From DAXETY01 sp051155755 (GTDB lineage Bacteria; Desulfobacterota; Desulfobacteria; Desulfobacterales; SG8-13): a stretch of DNA of 64,000 nucleotides. The notes below the pieces were generated by a model. That model saw only the letters and a program-made list of their open reading frames with translations, was not told the DNA's origin and did not search any database. Positions 26,445-35,476 of this stretch are shown here, one piece after another. The DNA is taken from the NCBI GenBank assembly GCA_051155755.1, contig DAXETY010000044.1:1-64000 (forward strand), given 5' to 3'. The translations under genes and the position numbers were made by a program. The first letter of the stretch is position 1; each line of letters begins with the position of its first letter.

Positions 26445-27979
26445 TCGGCCCCTCCGGCCGTTTGACGTTTTTGACGCAACATCGCTAGCATGTCAACAGC
26501 GGCATGGCGACAAAAAACCAGAATCACGATCGCGTAGATCGTACCTCCGGCGGCGGTTTTCGCCACCAGATCAACCAGCGGCCGCCCGCTTTGCGGGCAG
26601 AGGATCAATGCAGCCGTCATGGCCGCTGCCGCGGCAACAATGCTGCGGATCGTGCGCCAGGGCAAGCGCCAGGCCAAATACCGGCTGCCGCGCCACAGGG
26701 ACAGCGCAAGGGCCGCTGCGTATGCGCCAAAGGTAGCCACCGCGGCTCCGGTCATCCCCAGTTGCGGGATCAGCAGACTGTTCAGAAGCAGGTTCAGCAA
26801 AGCGGCCAGTGCATACAGGCCGAACAGCGAAGCGGTTTTCTCCCGTAATTCGAAACTTTTGTTGGTATAAACGCAAAGTCCCATCAGAAAAACCCCGCCG
26901 GCAATCCAGGGTACGATAATCGCCGCTTCGGCGAATGCATCGCCCAGGACGACATCGACGATTTGACGGTGGAGCATCACACACAGAACCAGAACCGGCG
27001 TAAGGACCAGGAAAAACAGCCCCATCATTTCGGCCATCAGCCAACGGGTCCGAGCGATGCCTTCTTTTTCATAAACCTGTATCAACATCGGAAAAGTGGC
27101 CAGCATCAGAAAGGTCACCGGTGCAGTCATCCCGGTTTCGATGATCCGGTATCCGGCGGCATAGATGCCCACGGCGGAAGCATCCAGCAAGTACCCCAGA
27201 AAATATCGATCCGAAGCAGCCAGGATCATATTGGTCAGGGCCAGTCCCACCAACGGAATTCCGTAGGCGGCCCAATGCCGAAACATATCCCGCCGGATAA
27301 GCGTTGCTGCCGGTTTCCAGCGCCTTGACAACGAAACGAAGCCCGCAACGGCTCCCAGCAGCATGCCGGCGATCAACCCCCAGAGAATGGCATCCGCCTG
27401 TCGGCCGAAACCGATGATCAGCATCAGGGCCACCACCAGACGCACCAGCGCGCTTGTGGAAATCAACACGGAATAATGCAGGCTTTGCCGCATTGCCCTC
27501 AAAAAACCGAGCATCAACATGCAGCCCGAGTAGGCGAACAGCACCGCTGGACCGAGGTAGAACATTGCATGCAGGCGGGCATCATCAGAGGGCAGCAGCT
27601 GCAGCGCCGTCATCCACACCAGGCCGACGGCCGCCGCCAACATCAGAAAACCGAACACCGCGGTCGAGAAGAACTCGTCCGGGCGCCGGTTTGCTTCGCG
27701 GGTGTAAAATCGCAGAACGGATTGATTGATCCAACTGAAGAACATTGTGTGGATGAACAGTACGGTGGTGTAAACCAGGATATAGCGACCGTATTCGGTC
27801 GGTGCCAGCAAGCGGCTGAACGCCGCCACGGACACGAATCCCACCACCGCGGGGATTGCGGCCGAAGGCAGGTAGCGCAGCAGATCGTGCAGGGTGTTGG
27901 CGGTGGCTTTTTCCAAAGTCCCGGCGTCGCGTGTCGTTTGTGTTTTTAGAAAGATTTTAGCGGTTTCGTCAACATTCAT
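26441..27979 (-). CDS. Wzx-like polysaccharide flippase (MOP superfamily)
   Basis: 512-residue protein with about 14 membrane helices; the first (AIPAVVGFVSVAAFSRLLAP) is followed by TEYGRYILVYT, the usual start of MOP-family polysaccharide transporters. It should move the lipid-linked repeat unit across the inner membrane. It is the first exopolysaccharide gene on this strand, only 65 bp after cobT. No terminator hairpin is visible between the two, so read-through from the B12-regulated transcript is possible. Confidence 0.87.
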   Translation of the reverse strand: MNVDETAKIFLKTQTTRDAGTLEKATANTLHDLLRYLPSAAIPAVVGFVSVAAFSRLLAPTEYGRYILVYTTVLFIHTMFFSWINQSVLRFYTREANRRPDEFFSTAVFGFLMLAAAVGLVWMTALQLLPSDDARLHAMFYLGPAVLFAYSGCMLMLGFLRAMRQSLHYSVLISTSALVRLVVALMLIIGFGRQADAILWGLIAGMLLGAVAGFVSLSRRWKPAATLIRRDMFRHWAAYGIPLVGLALTNMILAASDRYFLGYLLDASAVGIYAAGYRIIETGMTAPVTFLMLATFPMLIQVYEKEGIARTRWLMAEMMGLFFLVLTPVLVLCVMLHRQIVDVVLGDAFAEAAIIVPWIAGGVFLMGLCVYTNKSFELREKTASLFGLYALAALLNLLLNSLLIPQLGMTGAAVATFGAYAAALALSLWRGSRYLAWRLPWRTIRSIVAAAAAMTAALILCPQSGRPLVDLVAKTAAGGTIYAIVILVFCRHAAVDMLAMLRQKRQTAGGAE

Positions 27980-28002
27980 TATAGGGCAAACGGGGGGAAA
28001 AG

Positions 28003-28042
28003 GAAAGAAGCCCGCAACGCGGAACCCGCAACCCGCAACCCG
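28003..28042. repeat. Heptamer array (CCCGCAA type) between cobT and wzx-like gene
   Basis: Short tandem words of the form CCCGCAA (GCGGAACCCGCAACCCGCAA). They belong to the same word family as those in the composite repeats at 37.4 and 61.5 kb. This is the only such array seen left of 37 kb. Confidence 0.7.
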
Positions 28043-28044
28043 AT

Positions 28045-29124
28045 CTATCCCTGCGAGACACCGGCTTCTTTAAAAGTATGCATCCGGTTGAATATCCGCA
28101 CGGCGCCTTCCAGGATGCTCATGGCCAGGGCTCCGCCGGTGCCTTCTCCCAGCCGCATGCCCAGGTCCAGGATCGGTTGCAGCCCCAGGTAATTCAGCAT
28201 CCCGCCGTGACCGGATTCCTCGGAGCGGTGACCGGCAAACATGTATTCCACCGACGTCGGGCAGAGGGCGTGCGCCACCAGCGCTCCGGCGGTGGAAATA
28301 AAACCGTCCACCACCACCGGAACCCTGTGCGCCGCAGCGGCCAGGATGCATCCGGCAATCCCCCCGATTTCAAAACCGCCGACTTTCGCAAGCACGTCCA
28401 GACCGTCGGCGGGGTCGGGCCGATTGACAGCGATGGCCGTGCGGATCATTTCGATTTTGTGTTTCAGCCGGTGGTCGTCGATTCCGGTGCCCCGGCCCAC
28501 CATCGACGGAAGGTCCGCACCGGTGATCACCGCGCCCACTGCAGCCGAAGCCGTGGTGTTGCCGATTCCCATGTCTCCGGTGCCGAGCAGCCGGGCACCG
28601 TTTTGAATCAGATCGGAGGCCACGGCATAACCGGTTTGCAGGCATGCAAGGGCCTGTTGTTCGGTCATGGCCGGTCCGCGAGCGATATTGGCAGTTCCGT
28701 TTCCGGCTTTGTGCACCCGCAGGCGATGGCCGGCATTCAGGGCGACGGGGTCCAGTTCGGGGATGATGCCCACGTCCACCACCACGATTTCCGCATTCAC
28801 CAGTGCCGCCAGAACGTTAATCCCGGCACCGCCGGTAAGAAAGGCCCTGATCATTTCTCCGGTGACCTCCTGGGGAAAGGCGCTGACGCCTTCGGAAGCG
28901 ATGCCGTGGTCGGCGGCCATCACCATTACCGCCCGGGAGCTGATATCGGGCTTCAGGCTGCATTGAATTGCACAAATGCGCTCGGCAATATCGTGCAGGC
29001 GGCCCAGGGCTCTTGGCGGCATGATCAGTTGCGCTGTCCGCCGCCGGGCTTCTTCCAGCCAACGGGATTCCAGCGGTTGAATCCGTGCAGCGATTTGTTC
29101 CAGTGTCGGCATTTCCTGGTTCAT
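28045..29124 (-). CDS. cobT: Nicotinate-nucleotide--dimethylbenzimidazole phosphoribosyltransferase
   Basis: Activates the lower-ligand base by transferring phosphoribose from nicotinate mononucleotide. 359 residues. Visible family blocks are VMVMAADHGIASEGVSAFPQ, GTGDMGIGNTTASAAVGAVI and the C-terminal RLGEGTGGALAMSILEGAVR, which holds the catalytic glutamate. I chose ATG 29124 because GGAGG sits just upstream; the frame extends to 29208, but those residues run into the regulatory leader. The gene stands alone, divergent from the main cobalamin operon, and is preceded by a B12 riboswitch and terminator. Confidence 0.95.
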   Translation of the reverse strand: MNQEMPTLEQIAARIQPLESRWLEEARRRTAQLIMPPRALGRLHDIAERICAIQCSLKPDISSRAVMVMAADHGIASEGVSAFPQEVTGEMIRAFLTGGAGINVLAALVNAEIVVVDVGIIPELDPVALNAGHRLRVHKAGNGTANIARGPAMTEQQALACLQTGYAVASDLIQNGARLLGTGDMGIGNTTASAAVGAVITGADLPSMVGRGTGIDDHRLKHKIEMIRTAIAVNRPDPADGLDVLAKVGGFEIGGIAGCILAAAAHRVPVVVDGFISTAGALVAHALCPTSVEYMFAGHRSEESGHGGMLNYLGLQPILDLGMRLGEGTGGALAMSILEGAVRIFNRMHTFKEAGVSQG

Positions 29125-29205
29125 GGTTCCTCCATCCTTGGTTCTGGTTCCAGTAAGAAAGAATCCCGCAGTCCTTTTTCCGTGTTTACCGGGCTGTGAT
29201 GAGGG

Positions 29206-29241
29206 CAAAAAAAATCCTCAAGCGCAGGCGCTTGAGGATTT
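29206..29241 (-). terminator. Intrinsic terminator of the cobalamin riboswitch
   Basis: On the minus strand a perfect 14-bp stem (AAATCCTCAAGCGC / GCGCTTGAGGATTT) is followed by a run of T residues. It lies between the riboswitch and cobT, about 80 bp before the start codon. This is the expected expression platform: B12 binding would favour termination and lower cobT expression. Confidence 0.9.
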
Positions 29242-29289
29242 GCCATCTCCTCGACAGCTCGACGGCCGGTTCCCGAGGGGGAACTGGCT

Positions 29290-29495
29290 TGACGAAACCG
29301 CGGCAGGTCTTCTGACTTCTCCCCGCAGGCGGCGGCCTTCCCATTTTGCCGGGGCAAAACAGTGGCGCACCGGTGGCCGCAAGCGTTGCCGACCGCATGG
29401 TCGGCGGGAGTCACAGCGGCGGGACCGTACCGGAATCACACCGGTTTCCCTGTTCAGCCGGCGCTCCGGATCGATCCGAAACGACGGACACCGCA
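29290..29495 (-). promoter_or_regulatory. Cobalamin (B12) riboswitch upstream of cobT
   Basis: On the minus strand the aptamer core is readable: GGGAAACCGGTG, then GATTCCGGTACGGTCCCGCC and CGCTGTGACTCC. Downstream comes the B12 box AGTCAGAAGACCTGCC (29302-29317). These are the conserved elements of the cobalamin riboswitch (Rfam RF00174 type). The boundaries are approximate. The transcript continues into the terminator at 29206-29241 and then cobT. Confidence 0.93.
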
Positions 29496-29520
29496 GGTTT
29501 CGATTATTGATATTTCGGTG

Positions 29521-29549
29521 TTTATGCAGCAATCTTTCCGGCTTGTCAA
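29521..29549 (-). promoter_or_regulatory. Sigma-70 promoter for the cobT leader
   Basis: On the minus strand a perfect -35 box TTGACA (29549-29544) is followed after 17 bases by CATAAA (29526-29521). It sits just upstream of the riboswitch and predicts a transcript start near 29513 and a leader of about 390 bases. Confidence 0.65.
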
Positions 29550-29576
29550 GAACCTGCCGGTCGTCTTTCGGCCGGA

Positions 29577-29598
29577 TTGACTGTTGCATCACAGTCAA
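29577..29598. promoter_or_regulatory. Inverted repeat between the divergent cob promoters
   Basis: Perfect dyad TTGACTG / CAGTCAA with an 8-base spacer, just upstream of the cobT promoter on one side and the cobB leader on the other. It has the form of an operator half-site pair. No regulator gene is nearby, and it could be chance. Confidence 0.35.
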
Positions 29599-29750
29599 AG
29601 CCTGGTATATATCAGTGTCCATCCAGAAGGTCCTTTATCCGCCGAGTCCCGCCGCCGGCGGGATGATTCACGCCATGGAGTGATTTGGCGGAACGCTCGG
29701 ATCGGGTGTTCGTTCGTCGAGCCTTCCGTCGAAAGGAGAGACAAAACAAC

Positions 29751-31148
29751 ATGCCATCCGCTCGGGCCATTCGAGGACTGGTGGTGGCCGGACCCTCCAG
29801 CGGCTGCGGCAAGACGACGATTGCCCTGGGACTGATGGCGGCCCTGCGGGCACGCGGTCTGCCCGTCTATCCATTCAAGATCGGTCCCGATTTCATCGAT
29901 CCGGGGCATCATCAACGCATCGGCGGTGTCGTAAGCCGGAACCTGGATGGTTGGATGCTGTCGAAGGCCTACAATCGGCGTTCTTTTCTCTCCCACTGCG
30001 GAACGTCCGGCATTGCTGTCGTTGAGGGCGTGATGGGACTTTTTGACGGATACGACGGAAAGACCGAGTCCGGCTCCACGGCCCAGATGGCCAAATGGCT
30101 GGACCTGCCGGTATTGCTGGTCGTCGACGCCCGCAGCATGGCCCGCAGCGCAGCGGCGCTGGTTTTTGGATTCGAGCGTTTCGATCCGCAAGTATCCTTT
30201 CTGGGCGTGGTATTTAACCGCATCGGCAGCCCGCGCCACCTGCAGTATCTTTCCGAGGCCCTGGCCGGGGCCGTGGACATGCCGATACTGGGCGGAATTC
30301 CGCGCTCGGCGCCGGTATCCATTCCCGAGCGTCACCTGGGCCTGGTCATGAGCGAGGAACTGGATGACGACGGCCGATTCGTGCTGGAACTCAAAGCGCT
30401 GGTTGAAACCAACCTCGATGTCGACCGTTTGATCGAGTTGCTGCCGGAACGGCATTCGGAAGCACCGACCGCAGAGCCTGCGGCCGGGAGCGCGCAAAAG
30501 GCGGTCCGCATCGCAGTGGCCCGTGACGCCGCATTTTGTTTTTATTACCAGGATAATTTCGACCGTCTCGTTGAAAACGGAGCCGAACTGGTCTGGTTTT
30601 CCGCCCTGGAGGACGACCGGCTTCCGGAGGACATCCACGGGATATACTTCGGAGGCGGATATCCCGAACTGCATGCCGTCCGCCTGGCCGCCAATCAGGG
30701 GTTGAAAAACCAGGTACTGGAATCCAGCCGGGCCGGCATGCCGATCTACGGTGAATGTGGCGGCTTGATGTATCTGGGAAAGAGCCTCCAGGATCTGGAA
30801 GGCCGTCGCCATGCAATGACCGGATGCCTGCCGCTGAAAACCCGCATGCTGGAGCGCCTGCGGGCCCTCGGCTATCGCCAGGTGCGACTGGAAGCCGACA
30901 ATTTGCTGGGTGAAACGGGACTGGTGGTGCGCGGGCACGAGTTTCACTACTCGGAAATTATCGGCGGCATCGAAGCGTTGAACACCACGTACCGACTGCA
31001 GCCCCGCAACGGTGAATCCTTCGTGCGAGAAGGATACTGGCGCCGCCGGACACTGGGCAGTTACGTGCATTTGCACTTCGGAAGTGCGCCCCGGGTCGCT
31101 GCGAACTTCGTGACCCATTGCCGTCGATACCGCGACCGGAGGGATTGA
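29751..31148 (+). CDS. cobB: Cobyrinic acid a,c-diamide synthase
   Basis: ATP- and glutamine-dependent amidation of the a and c side chains of cobyrinic acid (CbiA in the anaerobic pathway naming). About 465 residues. P-loop in VVAGPSSGCGKTTIALGLMA. The C-terminal class-I amidotransferase domain has its nucleophile cysteine in YGECGGLMYLG and the histidine region GHEFHYSEI. I chose ATG 29751 with GGAG upstream; an in-frame ATG at 29685 adds an Arg-rich stretch without similarity. First gene of the plus-strand cobalamin operon. Confidence 0.93.
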   Translation: MPSARAIRGLVVAGPSSGCGKTTIALGLMAALRARGLPVYPFKIGPDFIDPGHHQRIGGVVSRNLDGWMLSKAYNRRSFLSHCGTSGIAVVEGVMGLFDGYDGKTESGSTAQMAKWLDLPVLLVVDARSMARSAAALVFGFERFDPQVSFLGVVFNRIGSPRHLQYLSEALAGAVDMPILGGIPRSAPVSIPERHLGLVMSEELDDDGRFVLELKALVETNLDVDRLIELLPERHSEAPTAEPAAGSAQKAVRIAVARDAAFCFYYQDNFDRLVENGAELVWFSALEDDRLPEDIHGIYFGGGYPELHAVRLAANQGLKNQVLESSRAGMPIYGECGGLMYLGKSLQDLEGRRHAMTGCLPLKTRMLERLRALGYRQVRLEADNLLGETGLVVRGHEFHYSEIIGGIEALNTTYRLQPRNGESFVREGYWRRRTLGSYVHLHFGSAPRVAANFVTHCRRYRDRRD

Positions 31149-31208
31149 GCCTTCGAAATTTTACGATTCCATCAAATTGATCGCATCGAATAAAGGAATA
31201 TCGAGACA

Positions 31209-31844
31209 ATGAAACCCCGGGAAATCGAAGCGCTCAGCTTTCGAATCATCGATTCGGAAGCCGGAGACGCCATGCAGCGCTTCACACACGAACAGTGGGC
31301 TGTGGTTCGACGCATGATTCACACCTCTGCCGATTTTGACTACCTGGAATCGGTCCGGTTTCATCCCCGGGCCATGGATGCCGCCATGGATGCCCTGCGC
31401 GGCGGGGCCGCGATCGTCACCGACACCCGCATGGCCGCCACCGGCATCCGCAAATCCGATCTGAAGCGCCTGGGCGGGACTGTGACGTGCTACATCGACG
31501 ATCCCCGGGTACGGCAGGCTGCCGCCGCGGCCGGCAACACCCGGGCCCGGGCCGCAGTGGATCTGGCCGCCGGGGAAACCAATGGCGCCGTTTACGCTGT
31601 CGGCAATGCGCCGACAGCGCTGCTGAGACTGGTGGAGCTCGTTCAACGGGGAGGTCTCCAGCCGGCATTGATTCTCGGTTTTCCGGTCGGTTTTGTCCAG
31701 GCCGCCGAATCCAAACAGGCGTTGGCGCAACTCGACTGTCCTTACATTACCAACGTGGGACGCAAAGGCGGCTCGAACATCGCGGCGGCCGCGGTCAACG
31801 CCCTGATTTTGCTGGCCGGCGCTGACAACCGCAAGCCTGTTTGA
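31209..31844 (+). CDS. cbiC: Precorrin-8X / cobalt-precorrin-8 methylmutase
   Basis: Moves the C-11 methyl to C-12 to give (cobalt-)cobyrinate. 211 residues, normal family length. The catalytic histidine lies in VVRRMIHTSADFDY, and the family blocks GGAAIVTDTRMAATGIRK and NAPTALLRLVELV are intact. It lies 60 bp after cobB and before cbiD in the same direction. cbiC is shared by the aerobic and anaerobic pathways; the neighbours cbiD and cbiG show that the anaerobic one is used. Confidence 0.95.
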   Translation: MKPREIEALSFRIIDSEAGDAMQRFTHEQWAVVRRMIHTSADFDYLESVRFHPRAMDAAMDALRGGAAIVTDTRMAATGIRKSDLKRLGGTVTCYIDDPRVRQAAAAAGNTRARAAVDLAAGETNGAVYAVGNAPTALLRLVELVQRGGLQPALILGFPVGFVQAAESKQALAQLDCPYITNVGRKGGSNIAAAAVNALILLAGADNRKPV

Positions 31845-31952
31845 GTCCTGCAACGGCCGCAGTCGCCAAAGAGCCGGTTCGGGGCAAGCGGGCAGGGGCA
31901 ACTGAATACATTTACAACGTTCGATCCTGGTTTGCGGACATTCGAAATATCG

Positions 31953-33065
31953 ATGACTTCGGAAAAATCCGGTCCAAAAAAAAAGCTGCGCTGCGGTTTC
32001 ACCACGGGTGCGGCGGCCGCCGCCGCAGTCAAAGCGGCCGTGCATTGCCTCATGACCGATCGGACACCCGAGCGGGTCTCGATCCGATTGCTGACCGGCC
32101 GGTGGATCGAAATTGCCGTAAAACAATGCACGCTCGTCGGACCAGATTCGGCCCGCTGTACGGTCGTCAAAGACGCGGGGGACGATCCGGATGTCACCCA
32201 CGGCGCTGAAATCGGCGCTTGTGTGACCCGACTCGAAGACCGAGCGGGGGCAGAACGCGTGACGATCACCGGAGGGGAAGGTGTCGGACGGGTCACCAAG
32301 CCGGGACTCGAACTCCCGCCCGGGACGGCCGCCATCAATCCGGGCCCGGTGCGCATGATCCGGGAAGCCGTTCTGGACGCCGCCGGTCGGCATTTTGCAG
32401 GTCGGCTCCAGGTGGAGGTGTTCGTGCCCCAGGGTCGAAAGCTGGCGGAAAAAACACTCAATGCCCGCCTGGGTATCGTCGGCGGCATTTCGATTCTGGG
32501 TACCACCGGAGTGGTCCGGCCGATGAGCCACGAAGCCTACACGGCCACCATTCATTCGGCCATGTCCGTGGCACACGCTGGCGGGTGCCGCCGGTTGGTG
32601 CTTACCACCGGCCGGCGCAGTGAGCGCCACGCCCAGCAGCGTTGGGCCGATCTGCCCGAAGAGGCTTTTATCCAGATCGGTGATTATTTCGGCGATGCGC
32701 TGAAAAGGGCAGCCGAGTTTGGTTTTCGGCAGCTGATCCTGGCGGTTTTTTTCGGCAAAGCCCTGAAAATGGCCCAGGGAGCCGAACATACGCACGCGGC
32801 CCGCGCCCGGCTGTCGCTGCCCGCGCTGGCTCGCTGGTGCCTTGCAGAGACCGGAGATCGGGATCTGGCCCGTCGGCTGTCGGCCGCCAACACCGCCCGG
32901 GAGGCCTTCGGCATGCTGCAGCAAACCGCGCCCGGCGTACTGGCGCTGGTGGCCCGCAAGGTCGTGCGGGCCGCTTCACTGCACACCGGCCGCCGCGTGG
33001 CCAACCGCTGCGTACTGTTCGATTACCAGGGGCAGGTGGCCTGCGACACGGAATCGAGCGATTGA
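31953..33065 (+). CDS. cbiD: Cobalt-precorrin-5B (C1)-methyltransferase
   Basis: SAM-dependent methylation at C-1, an enzyme found only in the anaerobic (early cobalt insertion) route. About 370 residues starting MTSEKSGPKKKLRCGFTTGA; the FTTGA turn and the later LVLTTGRRSERHAQ are CbiD signatures. ATG 31953 is chosen; TTG 31932 is an alternative, and neither has a strong ribosome site. The C-terminus carries a short extension rich in Ala and Arg. It follows cbiC by about 110 bp. Confidence 0.93.
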   Translation: MTSEKSGPKKKLRCGFTTGAAAAAAVKAAVHCLMTDRTPERVSIRLLTGRWIEIAVKQCTLVGPDSARCTVVKDAGDDPDVTHGAEIGACVTRLEDRAGAERVTITGGEGVGRVTKPGLELPPGTAAINPGPVRMIREAVLDAAGRHFAGRLQVEVFVPQGRKLAEKTLNARLGIVGGISILGTTGVVRPMSHEAYTATIHSAMSVAHAGGCRRLVLTTGRRSERHAQQRWADLPEEAFIQIGDYFGDALKRAAEFGFRQLILAVFFGKALKMAQGAEHTHAARARLSLPALARWCLAETGDRDLARRLSAANTAREAFGMLQQTAPGVLALVARKVVRAASLHTGRRVANRCVLFDYQGQVACDTESSD

Positions 33066-33098
33066 ACCGATGAGCCCTGACGGGAGCGAAGAAAGTTT

Positions 33099-34325
33099 AT
33101 GATACCGGTGGCCGTAATCGGCATGGGAATGTCTCCAGCGGATCTTACCGAACGGCAGCTTTGCCGGATTCGACAGGCCGACGTTCTCGTCGGAGGCCGG
33201 CGTCATCTGTCCTTTTTTTCGGATCTGCCGGTCGAAAAAAAAGAAATCCGCAAGGATCTAAGCAGCCTGGTGGAATTTGTCCGCAAGCAGGCCGAGCGGC
33301 GCAACGTGGTGGTGCTTGCCTCGGGCGATCCCCTGTTTTACGGAATCGGCGGTTATCTGGCCCGAACCCTGGGTCCGGAAGCCGTGGAGATTTACCCCAA
33401 TGTAAGTACCGTGGCGGCTGCCTTTGCCCGCATCCGGGAGCCCTGGCAGGATGCCGCCGTGGTCAGCCTGCACGGCCGCAGCCGCGCCGACGGATTTCTG
33501 CAGGCGCTGCGCACCAGCAATAAGGTTGCCGTTTACACCGATCCGGAACACCCCCCGGAATACCTGGCCGACCTTTGCATGCAAGCGGGTTTTGAAGATT
33601 TCCAGATGTGCGTGATGGAACGACTCGGCAGCACTTCGGAGCGCGTTCGCTGGCTGTCGCCGCCCGAAGCGGCCGCAATGCAATACGAACAGCCGAACCT
33701 GGTTATTTTTCGACGGAAGAAAGACCCTGCCACAACGGGTTGTCTCGGCTTGCAGCTCGGCATGCCGGAAGCCGTCTATCAACACCAGGGCGGCTTGATC
33801 ACCAAATCCGAAATCCGGGCCGTAACGCTGGCCAAGCTTGCCCTGCAGCCCGGAAATGTGCTCTGGGATCTCGGCGCCGGCAGTGGATCGGTCGGGTTGG
33901 AGGCATCCTTGCTGGTGGGCGACGGATGCATCGCGGCGGTGGAAAAAGATCCCGTGCGGGTCGAACAAATCGAGGCCAACTGCCGGCAATTCGGCGTAAA
34001 AAACCTGTCGGTGATTCGGGCGCAACTACCCGACGGAATGGCAACACTGCCGGATCCGGACCGGGTATTCGTCGGCGGCGGTGGCGCTGTGCTGCCGGAA
34101 ATTTTGACCGCGGCCGATCGACGCCTGCCAACCGGCGGAATTATCGTTGTCAACCTGGTTCTGATCGGTCGGGTGGAAACCGCTGCGGCCACACTGGAGC
34201 GGCTTGGCTATCGGGTCGACATCGTGCAGGTACAGGTCAACCGGAGCCGGCCGATTGCCGGCGGAATGCGGCTCGAGGCCGAAAATCCGGTTTGGATCCT
34301 GCAGGCAAAAAAAACCGAATCATGA
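33099..34325 (+). CDS. cbiET: Precorrin-6Y C5,15-methyltransferase (CbiE-CbiT fusion)
   Basis: 408-residue bifunctional enzyme that methylates C-5 and C-15 and removes the C-12 acetate. The N-terminal half (1-205) is a CbiE tetrapyrrole methylase (GMGMSPADL, then VVVLASGDPLFYGIGGYLAR). The C-terminal half (about 225-408) is a CbiT Rossmann methyltransferase with the SAM motif LWDLGAGSGSVGLEASLL. It is the same fusion order as aerobic CobL, but it sits among anaerobic-pathway genes. It begins 33 bp after cbiD. Confidence 0.94.
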   Translation: MIPVAVIGMGMSPADLTERQLCRIRQADVLVGGRRHLSFFSDLPVEKKEIRKDLSSLVEFVRKQAERRNVVVLASGDPLFYGIGGYLARTLGPEAVEIYPNVSTVAAAFARIREPWQDAAVVSLHGRSRADGFLQALRTSNKVAVYTDPEHPPEYLADLCMQAGFEDFQMCVMERLGSTSERVRWLSPPEAAAMQYEQPNLVIFRRKKDPATTGCLGLQLGMPEAVYQHQGGLITKSEIRAVTLAKLALQPGNVLWDLGAGSGSVGLEASLLVGDGCIAAVEKDPVRVEQIEANCRQFGVKNLSVIRAQLPDGMATLPDPDRVFVGGGGAVLPEILTAADRRLPTGGIIVVNLVLIGRVETAAATLERLGYRVDIVQVQVNRSRPIAGGMRLEAENPVWILQAKKTES

Positions 34326-34687
34326 TAAACCGCAGACATACCGCAGACAAATCCATTTTTGCCGGGCAACCTGCCCGGCAAAAAAAAGGTGTTACCAATA
34401 TTTTTTGCAATTGTGTTGCGTTTGATCTCACCGCGAGTCGCGGAGGACGCGGAGAAAATCATCTCTTTTCGGATGCCGCTGAGAGGGCGGCATCCGAAAA
34501 CATTCGCTCATCATGGATCCATGTTTCGTTTCTACACAGGTTTTTGAGGCGGTTTTTTTGTTTTTCGCCCTCTCAGCGAAAAACAAAATATTCTCTCTCT
34601 GCGGTCTTTGCGCCTCGAGTCCCGCCACCGGCGGGACGGGCGGTGAAGAGTAATATAGATCAGCCAACAAAAGACAATGGAGTGGAA
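34326..34687. other. Intergenic region with inverted repeats
   Basis: A 360-bp break inside the cobalamin operon. It holds a hairpin TTTTTGCCGGGCA / TGCCCGGCAAAAA (34356-34384; no T-run on the exit side of either strand, so not a normal terminator). A second hairpin lies at 34466-34500 (TTTTCGGATGCCG arms). A GTCCCGCC-x-CCGGCGGGA dyad (about 34619-34637) also occurs just upstream of cobB. The middle is AT-rich and resembles degenerate repeat DNA. No gene seen; a frame running through from 33608 is only an extension of cobM. Confidence 0.6.
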
Positions 34688-35476
34688 TTGAACGAAGAAA
34701 CCAATCAGCGGCATGCGGTGCTGTTCGTCGGGGCCGGACCCGGCGATCCCGAGCTGATCACCGTCAAGGGCCGCATTGCGCTGGAAGCTGCGGATCAGAT
34801 CATCTACACCGGTTCCCTGGTGCCCGAAGCCGTGCTCGACTGGGCCCGGCCCGAAGCCCGCCGGCTCAGCAGTGCCTCGCTGACATTGGAGCAAATCGTG
34901 GCGGCCCTGGTGGACGGTTACCGGCGCGGACTGCGGCAGGTGCGGCTGCACACCGGGGATCCGAGCTTGTATGGTGCGATTTTCGAACAGATGGCCGCCC
35001 TTCAGGAGCAGGGGGTGCCGTATCGGGTGATCCCCGGGGTCTCCGCGGCCTTTGCGGCTGCCGCGGCGATGGGCATCGAATACACCCTGCCGGAGGTCAC
35101 CCAGACCCTGATTCTGACCCGTGTGGCCGGCCGCACGCCGGTTCCGGATCGCGAGAATCTGGCATCCCTGGCCGCACATCGGGCTTCCATGGCGATCTAT
35201 CTGAGCATTCAACAGGTGGACCGGGTGGCCGCCGCGCTGATTGCAGCCTACGGCCGCGACGCTCCCTGTGCCGTGGCGTATCGCGTCAGCCAACCGGAAG
35301 AGCGCATCGTGTTCACCACCGCGGGTCAGCTGGCGCAGACCGTCGCCGGCGAACAAATCACGCGGCAGGCGTTAATTGTGGTCGGGCAGGTGCTGGCCTC
35401 CGAAAACCGATCGGATCCGGTCCGCTCCAAACTTTACGACCGCCGTTTTTCGCACGGCCATCGCAAATCCTCATGA
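34688..35476 (+). CDS. cobM: Precorrin-4 / cobalt-precorrin-4 C11-methyltransferase
   Basis: SAM-dependent C-11 methylation (CbiF in the anaerobic pathway). About 262 residues. Tetrapyrrole methylase motifs are VLFVGAGPGDPELITVKG, then LHTGDPSLYGAIFEQM and PYRVIPGVSAAFAAAAAMG. The open frame reaches back to 33608, but only the part from about 34682 is family-like. TTG 34688 has GGAG five bases upstream; GTG 34682 is an alternative. The end overlaps cbiG as ATGA. Confidence 0.93.
   Translation: MNEETNQRHAVLFVGAGPGDPELITVKGRIALEAADQIIYTGSLVPEAVLDWARPEARRLSSASLTLEQIVAALVDGYRRGLRQVRLHTGDPSLYGAIFEQMAALQEQGVPYRVIPGVSAAFAAAAAMGIEYTLPEVTQTLILTRVAGRTPVPDRENLASLAAHRASMAIYLSIQQVDRVAAALIAAYGRDAPCAVAYRVSQPEERIVFTTAGQLAQTVAGEQITRQALIVVGQVLASENRSDPVRSKLYDRRFSHGHRKSS

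Noticed and set aside
34356..34384. Hairpin after cbiET as an intrinsic terminator
   Set aside because: The stem is strong, but A residues, not T, follow it on both strands, so it does not fit an intrinsic terminator.
33608..34687. Long N-terminal extension of the cobM frame
   Set aside because: It runs through cbiET in another frame and through repeat-like DNA; similarity to the methyltransferase begins only at about 34690.
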